A stretch of DNA of 23,111 nt from Welwitschia mirabilis (GCA_051453625.1 JBOZIK010000001.1:180961678-180984788); one strand, 5' to 3'. Shown: positions 1 through 10,067, counted from the stretch's first letter. The notes: a model not told the origin generated them from the letters alone. Numbers and translations are program-made.

Positions 1-105
1 ATTGGTGAGATAATGAAAAGGATCTTCATCAAGTTCTTCTAAAAATGTTGAATATGCATTCAAGTTTTCTACTTCTATGTCACCTCCAAGAAGCAAGTCA
101 AAGGG
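1..105 (-). pseudogene. gag fragment of E1
   Basis: The minus strand translates without a stop to a peptide starting PFDLLLGGDIEVENLNAYST and containing LDEDPFHYLTN a few residues later. The E2 gag at 16330 has PFNLPSRNNVKLNNLNAYPT followed by YDEDPLQHI at the same spacing. Shared residues (PF.L, NLNAY.TF, DEDP) show a common origin. This is the region just before the conserved plant retrotransposon gag domain, which forms the capsid of the virus-like particle. Only about 35 codons lie inside the window; the rest is beyond the left edge. An unrelated plus-strand open frame at 45-389 overlaps this region and has no recognisable domain. Confidence 0.7.
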
Positions 106-908
106 ATTTAGATTTTAATTTTTTATTGGCTATTAGATCTATAAGTGTAACATTTGTATTTTCATTAGAAGTTCCTATCATGATTGAAGTATTATATGAT
201 GCTAATTGTTTTTGTTTTTACATTAAATTCAACACAGATGAAATAAAACTATTTACTTCTAGTTTATTATTTGCAAAATTTTCTTTTGAAAAATATGATT
301 CTCAGATGATGAAAGTAGAAAAAAATTCTTATTTAAGTCTTTTAATTTCTTACATACCTGGGGTGTGTGCACCTAGAATTTTTTCATAGTTGAATAATTT
401 TTCTCTTATATTTTTCTTGATCAAGCTTTGTTTCCTTTGATATTTTGACTTTTATAGAATTTACCATATTCCTACATGCTTAAAAAAAGTATTACACAAA
501 TGTTATCTTAATTGTCATTCAGAAGAAGTCTTGGATAATAACTTGATATAAAATAAATAAAAATAGGAAAAATAGATTCATGAAAAATAGAGATAAAAAT
601 AAGACTATAGTCATTCACCTATGTTATCTGGATGATAGAGAAGCTAATAACAACTTATTATGCATTAAAAAATGAAAATAAAAATATGAAAAAATAATAG
701 AAAACTCTAATCCTAGGCCATCATCTATTAGTCATTTGGACATCAGATGGGATCATAGTACATTATTTTTACAATGAAAATAAAAAAATGTGGAAAGAAA
801 AACTATAGAATCTATAGTAAAAATACAATGCTACTATAAGTAAAGAACTTAAATTGAAATTCAAGGTACTTATCTGAGTACTAATAATCCTTTAGCTCCT
901 TGAAGTCT
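106..908 (-). other. leader / gag N-terminal region of E1
   Basis: This is the stretch between the E1 PBS and the recognisable gag. It is AT-rich, with A-rich plus-strand blocks (for example 545-600 and 655-710). It corresponds in position to the leader of E2 (16331-17026). I see no conserved protein motif in it. Confidence 0.45.
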
Positions 909-926
909 TCATTAACAATAGTATCA
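909..926 (-). other. decayed Asp-tRNA-type primer binding site of E1
   Basis: Minus-strand sequence TGATACTATTGTTAATGA. Against the plant Asp-tRNA PBS TGGCGCCGTTGCCGGGGA it has 8 identical bases, 9 C-to-T or G-to-A changes and one transversion. Identity alone would be weak. The call rests on its position, three bases from the LTR edge exactly as in E2, and on the one-sided change pattern. Confidence 0.6.
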
Positions 927-929
927 AAA

Positions 930-2016
930 TTTTGCAGTGCATATTTATGTAAATGTCACATCATTAAGTAAATCCTTTCAATCACAAATATTTATATAAA
1001 ACACATACTAGTATAGATAAGAGTTAATCCAAATGTTATAATCCATCAAAGGAATTAGGTAAGAAGATAGAAAATTAATTTGAGTGAATTATTTTTGTAT
1101 TTTTTATTTAAGTTTAAGAAATAAAACTAAGGCAAAAATAAAATGCAAGATAGATGCAAATGCAATGCTTATAATAAAATGCAAATGAAAACTATTTTAA
1201 GTAAAATATCTATTTGACTATCAACCTTTGTCATCGAGATCAACCCTTGCAACTTAGATCAATCAAAGAAAAGTATCATTAAATCCTAACCAATGTAGGC
1301 AATAAGGTATATCAAATAAGATATAATGTTGGACCAACATTCTTATTACAAAGCAATATAAACTCAATAAAGGATACATAGCCTAACACCAAGAAAGACT
1401 TTTCTCAATGATAATAGATGGACCTATTATCCTTTAATCTTTTCTTATGATATTTTTAGGTGTCAAAGAAAATAAAAGTTAAAGTAAGGATAAAGGATAC
1501 ATTTATTATAAGTAACATGCTAACAATAGAAAATCTAACAACTAGACAAAATCCTAGTGACACCAAAGGAGTTTGCATGATACAAATGCTAAGTTAGATA
1601 AATTTTGGTGTGCTAATTACAGAACTAGGTGTAGTATCATCCTAACTATCATCTAAATGATGATGAAGATGATGCCACATTAAAGTGCATTCATATCATC
1701 TTCCATCTTAGTACAATTAGCAGCCTTGTAAGCTTTCTTATAGCATCATCTACTATTGTTGTCTAGATGAAGGAGGGGATGATGGGATTTTCAGTTCTTC
1801 TATTAAGTTAAATCAACTTCATAGATCATTAACTCCTCCTTAGAATGATAAGTATCAAAATTTATCCAAAATTCCTTTAAATGTGCTAGTAATTACATGT
1901 TTATGTGATTATCTCTTTGACTGTTAATAATCATTGATTTCCACTTGAACCTATCTAAATGTCTTGCAAAAGCACTCAAAATATCCCTCAAATATATACA
2001 ATTTGATGTCACAACA
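930..2016 (-). repeat. 5' LTR of E1
   Basis: The plus-strand left edge (TGCAGTGCATATTTATGTAA, from 933) aligns without gaps to the E2 LTR edges at 10755 and 17050, ending in a common AAATGT. The right edge around 1975-2016 (a CTCAAATATATACAATTTG block) matches the E2 LTR ends at 11790-11822 and 17730-17766. Inside, GGATACATAGCC at 1372-1383 matches GGATGCATAGCC at 11205-11216 of the E2 left LTR. Length of about 1.09 kb agrees with the 1.07-kb complete LTR of E2. Outer boundaries are good to a few bases only. Confidence 0.65.
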
Positions 2017-2864
2017 AATAATAAAAGGATATGAGCCATTGAAATTAAATACTAAAAGTCATAAAGTAACTTTAATATCTATAATACACTAATTACATTA
2101 TTCTAACTTTATTTAAGTTTATTGCAAGTTACATTGATTATATACAAATCTTTGTTAATAGTTATAATAATCATAAAAATCACTATCGAAAGAAATACTA
2201 GACCATTAACATGGTCCACATTACATGATGAAGACAATCCATTATGGACTTATGTTAGCATATAATGACTTATATGATAATTTTAAAGAGTATTAAAGTT
2301 CTCAAAATCACTTATTACATTCTTTCTTTAACATGTTATAAACTAAACTAGTTACAATTATCATTATCATTATTAACATATGCTTTAAAAAGTGTCAACA
2401 TAGTTATAAATTGACTATTTTGCTTATCATTTAGTTAAGTTATTACATTTTATAAATATTGTCATGAAGAAGCTAATTAGAAATTTTATTAAAATCCTTA
2501 AGAATATATAATAAATATAATAATTATTAAAAAGAACTTTCCTAATGAGATGTTAAGAACAATTAATTATTTGTAATGCATTAGTTGTATTGGTAATTAA
2601 TATAGAAAATCTAGCTTAACCATGTAACAACTTTAAAGAATAATCCTTAAAGGTTCCTCTTAGCTAGTTTATGGAGTTGGAAGAATTTCCATGATAGAGA
2701 CTATTCCTCATTGTAAAGATGTATTATTTCCAAAAATGAATTCATAAACGGGAAGAATTTTTTAATTTTATTTAAATAAATTATCTTTATAATAAATTCA
2801 TTGGAATTAAGATTTTTTAATATAACTATAATGATAATTGATATTTATAATTAACATTTAAAAA
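2017..2864. other. AT-rich DNA without recognisable feature
   Basis: This lies outside the E1 LTR. It is strongly AT-rich with no convincing reading frame, LTR edge or tandem structure. It may be older transposon debris. Confidence 0.5.
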
Positions 2865-3985
2865 ACTTGATCATTCAAAAATCAAACTGAGTCATCAATG
2901 TTCTATTTCTCTGTAACTAGTTCATTCAAAAATCATTATAAGATAATAAAATCCTATTTGAGATTAGTCAATTCATCTAGAAATTAGTATAAAAAATATG
3001 GTTACATTCTAGAGTCATTAATTCATATAAAATTAAATATAGTCCAAGGGTTTTATTTTGAAGTAGAAAATTCATTTAAAGATTAATAAAAGGTAGTAAG
3101 ATTGTATTTTAGAGTAATTTATTCATCTAGAAATTAAAATAATATATCAAGTTTTAGTTTTAAGTAATTAATGCATTCAAAAATTAGTATAGGACACTAT
3201 GATTTAGTTTTAAAATAGTGAGTTGACTAAGAAATTAATATAAAGTACTAGGGCTTTATTATAGTATAATTACTTCATTTAGAAATTCCTATATGATATT
3301 AAAATTCTATTTCAAAGTGACTAGTTCATCTAGAAATTAATATAGTGCACTAGGATTCTTTTCCACAAAAATCAATTCATCTATAAGTTACTATACAAGT
3401 ATTTAAATTCTNNNNNNNNNNNNNNNNNNNNNNNNNNNNNNNNNNNNNNNNNNNNNNNNNNNNNNNNNNNNNNNNNNNNNNNNNNNNNNNNNNNNNNNNN
3501 NNNNNNNNNNNCATAAAGTAAATAATTCATCTAAAAATTTACATGCAATGTTAAGATTCTATTTAGAAGTAACTAGTTCATTCAAAAACTAGTATTAAAC
3601 ATTAAGATTCTATTTTAAAGCATCTAGATTATCTAAAGTTTAATATAGGGTACTGGATTTAGTGTCATAAAAATCAAAGGATTTTTAAGTTACTATAGAT
3701 CACTAAGATTATATCTAGCATTACCCTAATCCTTAATAAGTTACTACAGTATGATAAATATCTATTTAGTATTATTTTGAATCTTGTTATATTATCATAG
3801 GATGTTAAGTTTTTGTTATAGATTACTTTAAACCTTCATGTGTCAATACATTGAGATGACAATATTCTTTCTAAAACTATAATAAACCTTGATAAGTTAC
3901 TACAAGGAAATATGGTTGTTAAGACATAGATTATGGATATTTTAACCCTTAATTATGCTAATTTTATCATCTTAATATGAACATT
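2865..3985. repeat. degenerate tandem array with a period near 50 bp
   Basis: A motif resembling AGTTCATCTAGAAATTAATA recurs at a near-constant step. Starts I could place are about 2871, 2921, 2971, 3021, 3070, 3121, 3171, 3221, 3271, 3323, 3374, then after the gap 3525, 3575, 3625, 3675, 3727 and 3777, with weaker copies near 3829, 3885 and 3937. Steps are mostly 49-52 bp. Each unit carries a second block resembling CACTAAGATTCTATTTTAAA. Units differ at many positions, so the array is old. Edges are approximate because the outermost copies are the weakest. A 100-N gap falls inside it. Confidence 0.75.
3412..3511. other. assembly gap, 100 N
   Basis: A run of exactly 100 N, probably a default-size gap, inside the 50-bp tandem array. 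Flanking units are 3374 and 3525, about three periods apart, but the true number of missing units is unknown. Confidence 0.95.
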
Positions 3986-5099
3986 TATTATATTTATTGG
4001 TGAAATCATGTTAAGAGTATAAATTTCCAAAAAATATTTTATATATTATTTTATACACTAACTTGGACGAATTAGCATATTTTTAAAAGCCAGTCCTTTG
4101 GAGCCCAAATCAAACTATTCTAGTAATTGTTAAAACTTTGCTATGGTAATCTAATTTAGTGAAATCATGATTCATTAAAGTGAGAAATTAAGCATTAGAG
4201 ATACAATGCATGTTAAATTATGAAGCATAATTATATGTTAAGTAGGAAAATAATATAGTTTATTGAAAAATACTTGAATATGAATTTTAATGTGTACTTT
4301 GTACTTCCTAAATAATAATATTATTTTATAATGTCCACAATTTGATAGTGGCATGTCACACTTGATACTTAGATAAGCCAATGTATGTTTTATAGAGGAA
4401 ATCATTTGTTGATCAATTCATTGATTATATTATTAAATCATTCTATCTTATATTTATGCTTGAAATACTCCATAGTTATTTATACCCTCTCAGTTAGGGG
4501 ACTAGTCCTTAATACATGGAGCTAACGATGCATTGATATTATTTCTTTGAGCCATTATAATAGTAATTGGTGATATTCATCTATAATAGAAAATTAATAT
4601 TTAATAGTAACTTCTACTATTAATAGTTTTTTTAATTATCACTTTTTATCTACATGGCTTGATGTTTTATTTAATCTATTATTAATGCATTTAATATTTG
4701 ATAAGCTATCTTATATTTTATGTTAGTGTAACATTCACCTTTTTACCACCTAAACCACAAGTAATGCTTTTATATTAAAATGTGATAAATAAGCCAAGAT
4801 AAAAATTTACACTATCAAGACTTACAATCCTAACTACTTCTTAAATAAGTAGTAAAATTAATCATCATGCTAACAAAATACATAAGAATGTTCTTACTAT
4901 GGATAATAAATAAGCATATAATATCAACTACATATTGTTAAAGAATACATAATCTATGACTTAGCTTATGATTATAAATAATAAATCTATATAACACACA
5001 CATAGATATATAAATTTTGCATTAAGGGAGATTAAATAAACACTTCTAATCCTTTAGTAAAATGGAAATAACTACATTAAAAATCTATGCATATATATA
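3986..5099. other. AT-rich DNA without recognisable feature
   Basis: No coding frame, LTR pair or tRNA-like box was found. A short AT dinucleotide run (5089-5099) directly precedes the LTR edge at 5100. TGTAACATTCACC near 4729 resembles an LTR edge but has no partner that I could find. Confidence 0.45.
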
Positions 5100-6696
5100 T
5101 GTAACACTCTTTTAATGCTAAAATAAATCTAAGTACAATAACTAACACTATGTTCACATAAATATAAAAATTTACTAAGACATCCAAGGTCATTCAAATA
5201 ATATACATGAAATTAAATAAGAAAACATGAAGATGACATCCAATTTTTACTACAAACATAGCTCTTTTTAACATCTTCATTTATAGTGAGTCCTACACAT
5301 GTGAGTATGATATGAGAACTATAACCTTAATAGATCCTAGTATGGTCCATCATAATGTATGGATTGGTATAGTTTTCTCAAACACAAGAAGTTTCAAGAA
5401 TATGCAAGATATGATCAAATCCCATATTTATATTATCTTCTTTTACTATTATTAGATAATATATTAAAATAATCTAGTTGCATACAACCAAGAGGAATGA
5501 AATGATGAATTGGATGACATTTTCTATTTTCTTCCTAGAGGTTTTATCCATGGCCTTGGGACTTACATCAGAGAGTATCACTCTCTAAAGTCTAAACAAC
5601 CAGTTACCCTAGATAGTTTTAATTTTTTTATTTAATATTTTCAAATCAAGATCAAGGTTAATAAGTCATAAAAAAATTATTCACAATGAGCTTGCCAACA
5701 AGGATTAAAACAAGATAGGTAAAGGTTTTCACAAGATAAGGATTCTCAAAAAAAACTATGATATAAAGTGTACACAATAAGATGTGTAAAACTTCAAAAT
5801 GATATTTGAGATACTAACAAAAATCATTATGAAATGTAAATATTATTGGACAAAAAGAAAATAAATGAATATAATCAAGCAAAATGAGATATGATAAACT
5901 ATATAAGAAATAAAACAAAAGCCAAGAACCATAAAAAAATTAATAATTTAAGACTATTCAAGAATGTAAGAAACAAAAAGAATGCAAGAAATAAATGAAA
6001 CCTTGAACCATGCCAGAATCTAAGATGAGGATTTGTGAAATTCTGAAGACTCCAAATCCTTCTAAGCTCCAAAATATCAATCACTAAGATTAAATCATAG
6101 AGGATTTCTTAAGATATAAAAATGAGAGAATTAGAAAGTTCTATTTATAGCGAGATGATGTATGGATGTAAAGAGACATAAGAACATGTAGAGAAACCTT
6201 AATGGAAAGAAACTAGTGGAAATTCCATAACCTCTAATCATTACCTTGATTGACTAATAGGTGCATAATACTTAATCCTAATAAATAATAATTATTATCA
6301 TTTCACTACATGTAATTATTAAAATAAAGAATTAAAATGAGCCACCACAAAATAATATTTTCTATGTTAAATAAAGGAAAGTAACATAGTTACACAAGGA
6401 AAATAATATTAATACATCCACTAATTTAACCACTAACAGAACCATTAATTAAACCACTAAAGATCATAATTAAGTTACCAAGAATTTATAACAAAAATAA
6501 TATTATGGCTATTACAAAATGAAAAGACTTAAAATAATAATTGCAACACAAAATTTTTCATAATATAGTTACTTCTTAATAATAAGAAAAATAAATATAA
6601 TAACTAAATTAGCTTTGTGGATTCTATAGCAAATGAAATTATTTTAATTTAGTTTTTAAGATAAATGTTTAAACCTTTAAAAATTTGGATGTGACG
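5100..6696 (-). repeat. 3' LTR of element A
   Basis: The plus-strand left edge reads TGTAACACTC (5100-5109). The minus-strand start is CGTCACATCC (6696-6687), which fits TGTCACATCC with its first base changed, so the two ends form an imperfect short inverted repeat. The block around 5165-5190 (TTTACTAAGACATCCAAGG) matches 8105-8125 in the presumed 5' LTR. From about 5655 rightwards it matches the element B LTR (17774-18763). The TATA box lies about 545 nt from the sense start, as in B. Length is 1597 bp. Confidence 0.6.
6141..6151 (-). promoter_or_regulatory. LTR TATA box, element A
   Basis: Minus-strand GCTATAAATAG. It sits at the same LTR position as GCTATAAAAAG in element B (18228-18238), which supports it as the core promoter of this LTR family. 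Whether it is active cannot be judged. Confidence 0.55.
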
Positions 6697-6878
6697 TTTC
6701 TCCACTGCTTTTAAGAGGTTTCCTCCTAAAACATGAATAAGAAGGCTTAGTTCTTCAATACATCTATTTTATATTCTTAAGAAGCTTCTACTACAATATC
6801 TTCTAATTTTTGTACATTATAATATTGAATTTATCTTTTTTTAACTATGTCTTTCTCTTGAATCAAAATTTTAATTGA
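6687..6878 (-). pseudogene. chromodomain remnant at the end of pol, element A
   Basis: One minus-strand frame of 64 codons runs from SIKILIQEKDIVKKR through IQYYNVQKLED, then IVVEAS, stop, EYKIDVLKN, to a tail ending KQWRNVTSK. It contains five in-frame stops. This is the layout of the integrase-linked chromodomain of plant chromoviruses: an I-L-x-x-x-E-K start, a basic block, a YY.V strand, then an EEA(S/T)-W-E motif. The aromatic W of that motif is here a TAA stop, one or two G-to-A changes from TGG. In the family the domain guides integration to particular chromatin. The frame runs into the polypurine tract and LTR, as in intact relatives. Element B keeps the W (codon 18851-18853). Confidence 0.65.
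6697..6720 (-). other. polypurine tract, element A
   Basis: The minus strand reads CTCTTAAAAGCAGTGGAGAA directly before the LTR start. In related elements this place holds an AAAAGGGGGGAGAA-type tract that primes plus-strand DNA synthesis; here it is interrupted by C and T. Confidence 0.5.
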
Positions 6879-7050
6879 TCAACTTCAAATGTATAGCATA
6901 GTTGAATATTCATAGGCTTACTAATCAATGGTATTATTCATCATGATAACACCAATAATCTTATGAATCTAGAATGATCAACCTTCTAGAAATTCTCTTC
7001 TTATTTAATTCTTCCCTTTGACTTCATGGCATATACTCTTAAAAAGTTAT

Positions 7051-7155
7051 CACAAAACCTCTTTTTTCATACATGACATTTTGATGTTTTCCATTTTTTA
7101 AAGTTATAATGATCACTAAATTAGAAAAATGTTATGAACTAGCATATCTCTCATG
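7051..7155 (-). pseudogene. possible RNase H remnant, element A
   Basis: The minus strand reads ERYASS, then a stop-containing stretch, then VIITLKNGKHQNVMYEKRGF. The pattern resembles the plant Ty3/gypsy RNase H segment with YASRQL followed by an A-(I/V)-(I/V)-x-AL-K-x-W-(R/K)-H-Y-L-x-G strand. The matching part of element B (19849-19950) gives YASS and VIIIALGIGEH in the same order. The reading needs frame changes and is weak taken alone. Sequence between 7190 and 7520 is also shared with B (19960-20245), but I could not assign a domain to it. Confidence 0.35.
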
Positions 7156-7840
7156 AGAGGCTAGACAATAACCACATAATTGCTTTTGCAAAGAATTTCT
7201 AAGAAAATACTTAAATATACTTATAGATGGTTGAAACCATTTAATTTCATAAGCCAAAATATCTCAATAACCTCCTTGCTTTGATCAAAATAAAAATAAG
7301 CTTAGACTATTAAATTAAAAACTATAAAATCAAATATTGTAATACAATAATTGCTCACTTTAAATCATGACACTTACCTCTAAATATGTTACGTAGAAGC
7401 CCCTCAAACCTAGGATCATAAATTATAAGTCTCTTCCACTCTACACTTATTTGTTGTATGATTCTTTTAATGCCTCTTTGACACTTATCTTATACAATCT
7501 AATTAAAGTATTGACTCAAAGTACAATCTAGCACTTAACAAGTTAGGAATAAAATGTATAACAAGAAAAAAAAAGCTTACTGAGCTATTCATCAACTTTC
7601 AATAAAGGAAAAGCAATAAGACATATGCTAAGTAACTTTCAATCAGTGGATCTTTAAATTTATCATGAAGATAACTAGATAATATACTATAGAAATTTAG
7701 GTTTCCAAAATAGTTATTCCTTATAAGACATCTAGAAATTCCAAAAGTTTCCTTGAAACACAATTATAATTTAAAACATTAAAAATGTAAAACCTATATT
7801 TTAAGGAACTAAAAGCTTTGAATGACAATGAAATACCAAT
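7156..7840 (-). other. internal region of element A, no domain assigned
   Basis: The part up to about 7520 matches element B (to about 20245). Beyond that the two diverge, which marks the likely end point of the deletion that removed gag and most of pol. The last bases before 7841, ATTGGTATTTCA on the minus strand, match ATTGGGGTTTCA of element B at the same place and probably hold a decayed PBS (TTGGTAT... resembles the initiator-Met type). Confidence 0.4.
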
Positions 7841-8130
7841 TGTAATAATTGACATCTTTTATAAGGTGCTATTAATATAATTTATAAGACTCAAAATTTA
7901 TAATTTTAATTATATTACTATTTGGAATTTTACTNNNNNNNNNNNNNNNNNNNNNNNNNNNNNNNNNNNNNNNNNNNNNNNNNNNNNNNNNNNNNNNNNN
8001 NNNNNNNNNNNNNNNNNNNNNNNNNNNNNNNNNNTTTATAAGGTGCTATTAATATAATTTGTAAGACTCAAAATTTATAATTTTAATTATATTACTATTT
8101 GGAATTTTACTTACATCCAAAGTCATTTTA
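7841..8130 (-). repeat. truncated 5' LTR of element A
   Basis: The plus strand starts TGTAATAATTGACATC, close to TGTGGTAATTGCTATG at 23090 (element B). The block at 8103-8125 matches 5165-5190 of the 3' LTR. No counterpart of the TATA region is found further right, so the LTR is cut short or replaced. It contains a gap with duplicated flanks, so the true sequence is probably 177 bp shorter. Confidence 0.45.
7935..8034. other. assembly gap, 100 N, with duplicated flanks
   Basis: The last 77 bases before the gap (7858-7934) equal the first 77 bases after it (8035-8111), with one mismatch (A at 7884, G at 8061). This is the signature of two contig ends that overlap but were not merged. Confidence 0.9.
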
Positions 8131-8326
8131 TAAAATTTCATAAGGATTTATGTCTAAAGTATAGATTTTTATATGATTACATATATGTATATATTTATGT
8201 ACATGAGCTTACTTACATTTAAATACTTTATAATTAACTAATATAAGTATTATATTTTATAGTAAATCTATCATTAACTAAAATCATACAATGTATAAAG
8301 TTTTGGGAATTTTGCTTTCAGTTAAA

Positions 8327-8378
8327 GTTGAATCCACAACCTCTCTATTAACATCCATATGCTTTGGCTACTACACTA
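8327..8378 (-). repeat. tRNA-like sequence with A and B boxes
   Basis: On the minus strand TAGTGTAGTAGCC (8378-8366) fits the polymerase III A box, and GTGGATTCAAC (8337-8327) fits a B box with few changes. Spacing of 28 nt is normal for tRNA-derived SINEs. No folded tRNA can be drawn with confidence, so this is a decayed SINE head or tRNA pseudogene. Confidence 0.45.
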
Positions 8379-8391
8379 TACTTATGTTGAT

Positions 8392-8560
8392 TAAAATAAA
8401 AAAAAGTGTGAGTCATCCAAATTAGGAAAAAAATATGATCTAATTTTATAACCACTGAATAATTTCCCCAAAAAGAGTCTTATAGAGATTTGAACATCTA
8501 ACCTCTCACATTCCATTTTACTTTTACTTTAATAACCAACTGAATCACTATTGTCTTCTT
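8392..8560 (-). repeat. probable tRNA-derived SINE
   Basis: On the minus strand TGATTCAGTTGGTTA (8547-8533) is two transitions from TGGCTCAGTTGGTTA, a textbook A box. TGTTCAAATCTC (8496-8485) is a near-consensus B box. About 90 bases further the copy ends in a T-rich tail (near 8395-8408), directly before the other tRNA-like head at 8378. Target-site duplications are not clear. Outer limits are approximate. Confidence 0.5.
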
Positions 8561-8574
8561 ATTATGTATCATCA

Positions 8575-9621
8575 ATCAAAATTCAACCATCTATATTATA
8601 TATGTATTAGTGAAACTTGGTCTATTGCAGACAAAATGATTAATAGTCTTCAAAGTTCAAGAGGAGCTAAAACACCTTGAAAACAACAATAAATATTTAC
8701 AAGAATTCATTCTCATTAAATTTCCTTAGTAAAGAACACAAATGTGTATTTTTTGTAATGCCAATCTTTATGCAAAATATTTTCATTTTTCTTATTCACA
8801 ACTCACTAAAGCACATCCAAAATAAATTCTAGAGTTAGATTGGAAGTATCAATATATTCTAGACCTATGGTTCCTCCAGTATTCTCTATAACATAATTCC
8901 TATTATCCTATTTTTCATGAAAATCATTTTAATATCCTATATATTTTGCTAACCCTGCATTTTTTTTGAGGCATATTCTCTATGTGTACAACATAATCCT
9001 TGGCCAAACATGAATCTTTAATATGAACTCCATCTATGAATATAATTCAAGAAAAGTCATTTAAATACCATTGCTCATAGGCATTTTAGGGTTTATTTCA
9101 TTTCATTTTGCTGCATGTTATCGATGTTGTATTAGATGGGGGAAATAACTCTACACATAACACTCCTTCACAAATAGTAATGCCTACATCAATCTTTATT
9201 TCCTTTAAATTATTTTTATATTCTAAATTGCATGTGATCACAAGAATAGAAATTATTTACCAAGGAGAAAAATCTTCTTTCTCATCACTCTTGTTCCAAG
9301 CTAACCTCTTCCTTTATTTTTCTCTTGCATGACTGATGCACAACATCCCTTTGTATTCTTTATAAAAAGATTGCTAAGAAATTTGATCACATTCCCATTT
9401 GATTCATGTTTATTATAATCTACTAGTAATGACTTATTTAATTTAAAGCATTTTTATACTTAAAGTGTTACTTATATGGTGTAATGAATAAGAAGGATAT
9501 ACAAAGAAGTGTATAAAGATTTTAAATGATACCATAGCTTATTAAAGTATCAAAGTCTTCACATCAAGAAAATGTTATGAAGAAAAGCCATTCTGATGAT
9601 TTATGCAAGTAACCTGTAAGA
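8575..9621. other. AT-rich DNA without recognisable feature
   Basis: The 74-codon plus-strand frame at 9108-9332 has no domain, no conserved partner in the window and ordinary AT-rich composition. Minus-strand translation around 8900-9100 has a few stop-free stretches but I recognise no family. Confidence 0.45.
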
Positions 9622-9631
9622 NNNNNNNNNN
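9622..9631. other. assembly gap, 10 N
   Basis: Ten N in unassigned DNA. The flanks do not repeat each other. Confidence 0.95.
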
Positions 9632-9876
9632 ATTGTCTATTTATTTCTTATAGTAAAAATGAAAAAGGTAATGACATAAAAATGTAGATTACATAAAGCA
9701 TCATGTCAAAGATTAGGAAGAGGTTATGGTAAAACATTATTGTAAGCACACTGCACAATTAAGAAACACATTTAAGAGCAGGTGGAATACATCAAGGTAG
9801 GTTTTCTTTATGTAATGTATATAACCTAACTTCTCAATTTATGCATAATGAATTCAATTTTAGCTCATGCTTAATA

Positions 9877-9929
9877 TTGTAATGATAAAGAACAAAGAAA
9901 ATAAAAGGATTAGTCAGTGGTTCAAATCC
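9877..9929 (+). repeat. possible tRNA-like box pair
   Basis: TTGTAATGATAAAG (9877-9890) is a weak A-box match and GGTTCAAATCC (9919-9929) is a good B box. Spacing fits a SINE head on the plus strand, with the GC-richer, hairpin-forming block at 10024-10067 downstream. The weak A box keeps confidence low. Confidence 0.3.
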
Positions 9930-10023
9930 ATGCACATACATTGCTAGTTGTTTCTTTAGTAGTTATGCTTTAATACATTAAGGGTATGTTGCTAATAGAT
10001 CATGCATGATTCCCCTTCTTCGT

Positions 10024-10067
10024 CTAAGTGGTATTCCCTATGGGAAGGTGGCTCTATAGCCCCTTAG
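10024..10067. other. nested inverted repeat in a GC-richer island
   Basis: CTAAGTGG (10024-10031) pairs with CCCCTTAG (10060-10067) at 7 of 8 positions. Inside it, TTCCC (10034-10038) pairs with GGGAA (10042-10046) around a 3-base loop. GGCT/AGCC (10050-10061) offers an alternative fold. Its composition stands out from the AT-rich surroundings. Confidence 0.4.

Larger units (their letters stand above)
1..2016 (-). mobile_element. E1: 5' part of a decayed Ty3/gypsy LTR retrotransposon
   Basis: Read on the minus strand, this is LTR (930-2016), Asp-type PBS (909-926), leader (106-908) and the start of gag (1-105). The element runs off the left edge, so its pol and 3' LTR are not visible. The order and spacing match E2 at 10755-17766: in both, gag begins roughly 0.7-0.8 kb from the PBS and the PBS sits three bases from the LTR. 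The two elements share gag residues and LTR motifs, so they belong to one family. The Asp-tRNA-type PBS and the gag and protease style fit the Athila/Tat side of plant Ty3/gypsy elements; that lineage call is an inference. Confidence 0.75.
5100..8130 (-). mobile_element. Element A: internally deleted chromovirus (Ty3/gypsy)
   Basis: On the minus strand the order is truncated 5' LTR (from about 8130 to 7841), possible PBS, short internal region (7840-6697) with a possible RNase H remnant and a chromodomain remnant, polypurine tract, and 3' LTR (6696-5100). The internal part is only about 1.1 kb, so gag, protease, reverse transcriptase and most of the integrase are gone. Sequence from about 5655 to 7520 is collinear with element B at 17770-20245, including the TATA box and chromodomain. 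A chromodomain directly before the polypurine tract and an LTR edge of TGTAACACTC fit plant Tekay/Del-type chromoviruses. The right edge is uncertain because the 5' LTR is cut short. Confidence 0.65.

Noticed and set aside
45-389. 114-codon plus-strand open frame
   Set aside because: It runs antisense to the E1 gag fragment and leader, has no domain, and its composition is that of the surrounding AT-rich repeat.
2865-3985. CRISPR-like array
   Set aside because: Units are directly adjacent and diverged along their whole length; there are no constant repeats separated by unique spacers, and the context is a plant-type nuclear genome.
4729-4741. TGTAACATTCACC as an LTR edge
   Set aside because: The edge at 5100 has matching sequence in the presumed 5' LTR; this one has none.
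5899-6084. 61-codon minus-strand frame with hydrophobic Phe/Leu-rich residues
   Set aside because: It lies within the LTR of element A; the matching part of element B has no such frame. Hydrophobicity follows from T-rich sequence.
9108-9332. 74-codon plus-strand frame
   Set aside because: No recognised domain, no homologous copy in the window and no supporting gene context.
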